Shown here: piece by piece, positions 58,501 to 64,000 of the stretch
Layout: every line of letters starts with the position of its first letter
Position numbering within the stretch: the stretch's first letter is position 1
NCBI GenBank assembly: GCA_021613375.1
Contig: CM038711.1
Coordinates: forward strand, 22,183,223-22,247,222
Source of the DNA: Megaleporinus macrocephalus
Lineage: Eukaryota > Chordata > Actinopteri > Characiformes > Anostomidae
Reading direction: 5' to 3'
DNA length: 64,000 bases
Translations under genes and position numbers: made by a program
Notes under the pieces: generated by a model
The model's database searches: none
Seen by the model: only the letters and a program-made list of their open reading frames with translations
What the model was told of the DNA's origin: nothing

Positions 58501-59880
58501 GGCATGTATTACTCCAGTGTCCTAAATACCTTAAAAAGCCTGGGCTGCAATTATCAAATTTCGTACAGCAGTAGTACTCATCTGGAATCAGATTTGACTG
58601 CAACTTCCTAAGAAGTGCAACCGCACAGACCCAAAGTAGCTGGTCCTAGATCAGCAGTTGTTTTCTACCCTTGATAAATATGATTCTTACTTCCAAAACC
58701 AAAACCATTATGATCCAAACCTAAAGCAGATCCCAGAGCCTGGAGCAGGACTGGAGAGGGAAGAGGATATTTCATACGACAGACATCCACAGGCTTCCAA
58801 CAACAACACCTCGGAACAAGAAGGAAATTCCTCCCCCTCCGCTGCTCTCTCTGTTGGAACACACCAATTGCTTAATCCAGCACTTGTAATGAGCTCATTT
58901 CACAATGTCATGTGCAGCTCTTTTTTTTCACTCCCTCAGTTTTGACAAATTAAACTCTCCTGTCTCCCTGGGTTACGGGAATGAAAACAACCATGTCGAT
59001 CCCATTCTTTTAATTTCTTCTTGCAGTGACCCCCATCAAAGGAACAACATTAGTTGTTTATGTATGTGAAGCTAGATCTACACTGGAGACTAAAGGTTGT
59101 CATGGAGAAATTCATGCATTTTATCATGCTGTGGGGGCGAATAATAAGTAAGTGGTGATGCAGTAACAAACTAGACCTGAGAACACCGTCTCGGTGTAAA
59201 TGGCAGTTCAGAGGGGGCACCACAGAAGGCCAAATGATTTCTGGGAACTACAAAGCGAATACATATATGTAGCTTACATTCATTTAATATTGTCATCATG
59301 CTTGTAGTTTTAAGCTTAAAAAATTTGGTTTGTTTAACGTGGAATGTGTATGTATAGCAATATTAGGTTAATGCTAACATACTATTAGGAATCCTGTGGG
59401 GTGCTAGTAGAGGTTAGTGGAGATGATCATACAGGTGTTTTTTCCTAGTTTTGATTATGTTTTAACATACTTTATGGCCTTCTTTGCATATTAACTAGTC
59501 AACTGATGAACTGCTTATTTATAATGACAAGATTCCAAAATGTTGCATTTTTACAAAATTTGCAATTTTGTTAAGAAATGTAATTCTGAGCACATTCTTC
59601 ACTATCTCGGCCCACAATACAGATTCATGTACTGTGAAGAACAAATGTCTTTGTTGTGACGTAGCATTGTTGTCAAAAAAGATTCAGGTTACTTGTATTA
59701 AGTTTTGTTGAATGTCTGCTATTGGTTATCTGTTGACTTTATATCTTGTTTATCTGTTGACCATTAACATGGTCTAGTTATGCATATTAGGCTACCTAGC
59801 TAATAAATGTAATCAGCGTCAGACTTTTTACTGTCATACAGTTTTTTATACACACAGCTTGGGGAAAAAAATGAACCAAC
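55561..59880. other. long stretch without genes or clear elements
   Basis: Mostly AT-rich to balanced. GC-balanced patches at 55600-55850, 56960-57130 and 58720-58860 are candidate conserved DNA at best. Frames of 66-115 codons (for example 57038-57385 plus) carry no motifs. tagctggtcctagatcagc at 58637 resembles a short fish repeat motif. Confidence 0.45.
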
Positions 59881-59939
59881 AGAAAAAACATTCCTGTGCA
59901 ATTTACACGCTGGACAAAATCGACAGAAAGCTGAAGAAA

Positions 59940-60540
59940 ATGTGATCTCATCTCGTTAAAACATCTGATGGGAGGAAATAGGGACCCCAGGGCCATTGGG
60001 GCCTTAAGCGAAGGTGACAGTGTGTCTGTGAAACACGTTGCAAGTCGGAGGAAATTGGAGATAAACAGATAAAAGAATGTGCTCTCGGCCGGACACTGCG
60101 GGGCGTGCAGGGCAGGAAATAAACCTGTATTTAAGCTGATTACCCACCCTGGAGCCCCTGTACCCTCTCAGCAGCTCCACAGCAGCCAGCCTCTATACAA
60201 GCCCTGCTGTTAATTAGAGCTGCGCTCTAGGGGGAGGTAGCCCTGTCAGCCTGGCAGGAGTGTTAGTGATGGCTGGCTGGAGGGGGGACGTACAGGGGGG
60301 AGCTCTTAATTGGGCCTGTGTGCTGTATCGGTGGCTGGCCCAAGCGCTGGTGATGATTGCTGTGAGCAGGTGGCCATGGTGGCAGCCCAGCGCAGGCAGT
60401 CCCAGGCCAGTCTGTCCGTTCCTGTCAGGACCCGCAACGCTGAGCAGGCGGCTCTCCCAGCCCCTCACTCATTACCCACAAACCTGCCCACCCGTCACCT
60501 AAAAGCGTGCTCCCAACCTTTCTGCAAACATTTCCTCAGG
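59940..60540. other. GC-rich CpG block, candidate conserved non-coding element
   Basis: The strongest G+C block in the right third. It has ctgttaattagagctgcgc (60208) and ggagctcttaattgggcctg (60300) within GC-rich DNA, plus CpG clusters at 60090-60105. Frames are open on both strands (60214-60468 minus; 60260-60502 and 60310-60621 plus) by composition, with no domain. Confidence 0.3.
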
Positions 60541-61230
60541 CAGGGCCACTATGGAGCTTGCAGAGCTGTAATGAGCTATGCACTCACTGAAGACTTCCTT
60601 CAAAAGTCTGGGGACACCTAGCTTTCCAAATGCAAATGAGCATGTTTTCTGTGTGACTTTGCTATAGCTGATTTTTGTGTGGAAGTAATTACTGACCAAC
60701 CAGAACAGTTTGTGTCTGTATAAACACTAGCGCTGAGGAAATTGTGACTGGTCTTTGAATGTGCGCCGGTATTGCAATGTCCTTCTGTAGCACATGTGTA
60801 GCTCCATACATAAAACTCTATAGAAGATATTTTAATCACTGAGAAAAAACATACCATAATTTGAACTGCCGCACCATTTAAGGTGGAATGGGCACCAGAA
60901 CATCATTGCTTTAGGCAGGGGCTCACGGGGGGTTGAAGGAAAACAGTGGTACTGAATTAGCACTGCTCGCACATGTAAGTCCCGTTCCAGCTGTAAACAA
61001 GCTGAGTGGCCAAAGATGATTTTCCAAATCATTTTTTGTGAAGTTCCTCCAGAAGCAGGGTAAAGAAACTGCACTAACCCACAGTGATCCTGCACCTCCT
61101 GAATAACGATATCCGTCATCCATAATGTGTGTCCCAAAATTCCTAGTATGACATTAAAACATGATTTTGTTTCAGTTTCCTCAAAAGGGTCAGTCGGTAT
61201 GAAACGTGATGAGACACTTCTTTCTTTTAC
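60541..61230. other. no gene recognised; 149-codon minus frame
   Basis: The minus frame 60832-61281 is among the longest not explained by simple repeats. It includes DPFEETETKSCFNVILGILG and HTLWMTDIVIQEV but no known domain. Its first 20 codons lie inside the neighbouring dispersed repeat, which argues against a real gene. Confidence 0.4.
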
Positions 61231-61232
61231 AT

Positions 61233-61765
61233 ATACACCAATCAGCAATAACATTAAAACACCTCCTTGTATCTCCCTCATCCATTATATCAGCTCCACT
61301 TAGCATATAAGAGCACTTTGTAGTTCTACAATTACAGACAGTAGTCCATCTGTTTCTATATGTACTTTATTAACCCCCTTTTATCCTGTCCTTTAATCTC
61401 AGAGTCCACCACACAGAATAGGTATTTTTGGTTGGTGGATCATTCTTAGCAATGCAGTGGTGCTGACATGATGGATGATGTGTTAGTATGCATTGCACTG
61501 GGATGCACTGCTGGAGTTTTTATACAGTGGGTCCACGCACTGTCCACTGTATTAGACACTCCTACCTTGTCAGTCCACATTGTAGACATAAAGTCAGAGA
61601 TGATAACTGTTGATTTCTGTTGCTGCACAGTTTGTGTTGGTCTTCATCTAATCCTTTGTCAGTGGTTACGGGATGCTGTTGGCTGGATATTTTTGTTTGT
61701 CGGACTATTTTCAGTCAAGCAGTGACACTGAGATGTTAAAAAACTGCAGCAGCACTGCTGTGTCT
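61233..61765 (+). repeat. otophysan-type interspersed repeat
   Basis: It starts tacaccaatcagcaataac, close to the known tacaccgatcagccataac-type end. It then carries ccatctgtttctata, an internal imperfect duplication (tatttttggttggtgga at 61421 and tatttttgtttgtcgga at 61688), and gcagtgacactgagatg at 61718. A fragment of the same family lies at 46382-46440. Non-coding; class unresolved. Confidence 0.65.
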
Positions 61766-62072
61766 GATGCTGATGGGGAGTTTTCTAAGCTTTACCCTCC
61801 ATAAGCTCTCAGAAAAAAATAACACTGTAATAAATGGTTTAACTGTGATATGGTATTCTCATGAGTACTAAGAGAACATAAATGCACTATTTTCTGTTTG
61901 GGTGACTCCATACACTTCGTTAAATATAATTTAATTTTATTACTGTTCCGTGCTTTATGCATGTCACCCTGTGAAGCCTGAAATAGTGGGAGTCTTTCAG
62001 ACCACATCATACATCTGTATATATTAACCACATGCACAGCCCAAGAAAGAAGGTCTGGCTTGATCTTTAAGT
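61766..62072. other. no gene recognised
   Basis: AT-rich; nothing identified. Confidence 0.5.
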
Positions 62073-63015
62073 CTGAAATCTAGAGATAGAAGGAGGGATC
62101 GGCCTTGTATCGGTATTGGGCGATTTTTAATCAAAATATGTTATTAGTGATCACCCAATATTTCTCCAATTTAGCCAATCCAGAGAGCCGACCTATGGCT
62201 TTAAACAAATAAGCCTAATTTCTGTGTTTCCAGCTAGCGTTTCATCCAGGAAGAGGAGCTATTTGTGAGACCCTCCGGGCAGGTCCCTGCAACTCCTATC
62301 TGAACCACTAAGTGGAAATACATACCGTTTCATTTTCCAAAGACTGACTAAAGCATGTGCTGATAGAAAACATCATCCATCCGTCTGGCAGTTTGTTACC
62401 GTATGTGACTCAGACTCATCCAGGGCAGTTTGTAACATCTGTAAAATTACTAGACATTTAACTCTACTAATCTGATACGGCACTTCAGAGTACACCACAC
62501 GGCTGTATACAGTGAGTATCAACAAACAGCAGAGCTAGCACGCGCAGCTAGCACAAAACAAATAACCCGGAGAACCGTGCAGACCAGATCTGACCGGTAT
62601 GAACAGTACAGCAGCCACAACAGCCAGGGAGCTAAAGGAATCACAGCCAGAGTGATTGAGCTTTTAGTTTTTAACCAGCTCTTCTCGGCTGTAGAAGATG
62701 TTCTGTGGCATTCTTGCGCTTAATATTCCACCTGGATTCATGCTTTGCCATTCCTTGTAGGAAATATTTTTCAGATGTCGCTCCTCCGGAGCTGTATTAA
62801 GTGGTTTACGTCACAAAGACCTTCTAACTTCTAATTTAGTTCAAATATTATGCTGTTTCAGCATAATAGGTAATAAAAGGTAATAAACTAGGTTCCACCA
62901 TGTTTCATGACTTGCTTACGCTAATAATATGTAGCCGTGGCATACCACCCCACCCTCGATCAGCGAATGGAATCGGCCTTAAAAAAACTCTGATCGGTCC
63001 ATCTCTACTGACATC
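62073..63015 (+). mobile_element. internally deleted hAT transposon with 8-bp target duplication
   Basis: The element is 62081-63007 (927 bp). CTGAAATC at 62073-62080 and CTGACATC at 63008-63015 form an 8-bp target duplication with one difference. The left end TAGAGAT...GGATCGG and the right end (minus) TAGAGATGGACCGATC are imperfect terminal inverted repeats. Inside, the plus strand encodes the start of a transposase: VWQFVTVCD at 62383, then a BED zinc finger with Cys codons at 62431 and 62440, a frameshift, and FNSTNLIRHFRVHHTAVY with His at 62481, 62493 and 62496. A later block, QLFSAVEDV near 62681, matches the hAT segment after the finger. The catalytic core is absent and stops are present, so this is a non-autonomous, internally deleted copy. 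Confidence 0.85.
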
Positions 63016-63164
63016 CAAAATTGTCATCATACTGATATAGATATAAAGACAATGATTGTAGTCCCCTACATGCTCAGGAGACAAATAATCAGATTCATCC
63101 ACTTATGGACAGGAGCCTGCAGCACTGACATTGCTAAATGTTTTGTCAGCCCTATGTGTGCAAT

Positions 63165-63230
63165 CACACATTTCCACCAGAGAGGTCTCCAAAAACTGAC
63201 ATAGTGTAGCTTTGAAAAGGTATGACTACA
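63165..63230 (-). repeat. dispersed repeat, family B copy 2
   Basis: The minus strand reads agctacactatgtcagttttt then GGAGACCTCTCTGGTGGAAA, matching the start of 10745-11350. It lies about 150 bases right of the hAT element. Confidence 0.6.
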
Positions 63231-64000
63231 TCCCTGTCCCCTGGAAAACCAAAATTAGTGTACCTTTAGGATATACAGCTGGACTTGTTGCACCTGTACA
63301 TTGTTTGTACTATAAGGGGTGGGTGGGCTAGCATTTACCTGGACTCTACTTTTTTTTCTGGCAGTGTAATGAACATGTCAGCTGTAGCAACTCTTTGCTT
63401 GCTTAACACAAACTTTTCACCCCTGCATACAGAGATGAAGTCAAACTTCTAAGAATAAATCATAAGACAGGAAGCCACAGAAGGGCCGCTGCAAAAGGCA
63501 CTGCTGAAAAATGATATCAGGGCAGTGAAAAAGCAGGCCTTCCTGCATCCCACTTTTCCTGTGCTGGGAGTGCGTGTGAGTGTGTGTGTGAGTAATCGTC
63601 GTTTTCTCCTTGAAGCGTGCGTGCCTCCAAACATGCCAGAACTGGAAGTCCTACTCCATGACTTGTGCGATTGTGATCAGCCTGATAACAGCTTGTCGAA
63701 CACATACACAGGAGTTGTTAAAGATCTTAAAAGCATTCTTGTAAAATCTGCAGCCATCTTTTTCTGGCACTGATCGCCCTCTGCCGCAGTCCATGGCAGA
63801 GATCACAAAAAAAATAAAAAATAAATAAAGAAAAACAGAGTAAGAACTTACAGGCCTTCCAGGGCCACCCTTGTGACTTCAGCCACAGTAAAGAGAGAGT
63901 TCAATAGGGCATGTGGTCAGCTACAATGCAAGAAGACACAAAGATCCATCGCACAGGACATTGCTTGAAAAAATAAAAAAAACATTAGCCCATGTGATCA
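63231..64000. other. no gene recognised
   Basis: An 82-codon plus frame (63525-63773) includes PPNMPELEVLLHDLCDCD; no domain is recognised. Unique-looking sequence at 63530-63790 could be conserved DNA. AAATAAA runs near 63810-63830 and 63970-63983 are simple A-rich DNA. Confidence 0.4.

Noticed and set aside
1..64000. CRISPR array, operon, phage or bacterial features
   Set aside because: Spaced repeats are absent; microsatellites, LINE, SINE and Tc1-like remnants mark a vertebrate nuclear genome.

Overview
The window reads as gene-poor nuclear DNA of a ray-finned fish, either intergenic or from a very long intron. The signs are the long CA, GA and TA microsatellites, an AT-rich background, and a mixed population of decayed teleost-type transposons: L2/CR1-like LINEs, Tc1-like elements, hAT elements, tRNA-derived SINEs, a solo LTR and many short non-autonomous repeats. 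Several repeat types look like those common in otophysan fish (characins, catfishes, carps). That lineage call comes from memory of repeat families and is weaker than the call of fish.

I found no intact protein-coding gene and no tRNA, rRNA or CRISPR array. Every open reading frame is under 200 codons. The only ones carrying recognisable protein motifs are broken transposon genes. Most of the rest lie in simple-sequence DNA (GA, TC, CA tracts) or are chance frames.

Layout, left to right. 1-4.3 kb: two CpG-retaining blocks in AT-rich DNA. 5.2-6.7 kb: a decayed L2-like LINE with an ORF1 esterase remnant, a 27-bp minisatellite and pieces of endonuclease and reverse transcriptase joined by a deletion. 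6.8-8.1 kb: a repeat with telomere-like and CA tracts, then a Tc1-like transposase remnant. 8.4-23 kb: AT-rich DNA with GC-rich blocks, two pairs of diverged direct repeats, two SINE fragments, and a Z-DNA-prone tract next to a G-quadruplex motif at 18.9 kb. 23.4-25.8 kb: a LINE inserted into a Tc1-like element. 26.8-27.9 kb: a small inverted-repeat element and a second Tc1-like copy. 30.0-30.4 kb: a SINE bounded by a perfect 14-bp target duplication. 31-41 kb: GA/TC tracts, several non-autonomous repeats, a second hAT fragment and several GC-rich blocks. 41.2-42.5 kb: a foldback element and a 528-bp solo LTR flanked by a 5-bp duplication. 44-50 kb: further repeats and a degenerate telomere-like tract. 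50-60.6 kb: GC-rich blocks, a GA tract and a TA tract. 61-63 kb: an ostariophysan-type repeat and an internally deleted hAT transposon with an 8-bp target duplication.

The unexplained content is the set of GC-rich, CpG-retaining, low-repeat blocks scattered through AT-rich DNA. They are candidate conserved non-coding (enhancer-like) elements, but only cross-species alignment can show this. Element boundaries and target duplications quoted here were read directly from the sequence. Family names rest on recalled family features and should be checked against a repeat library.
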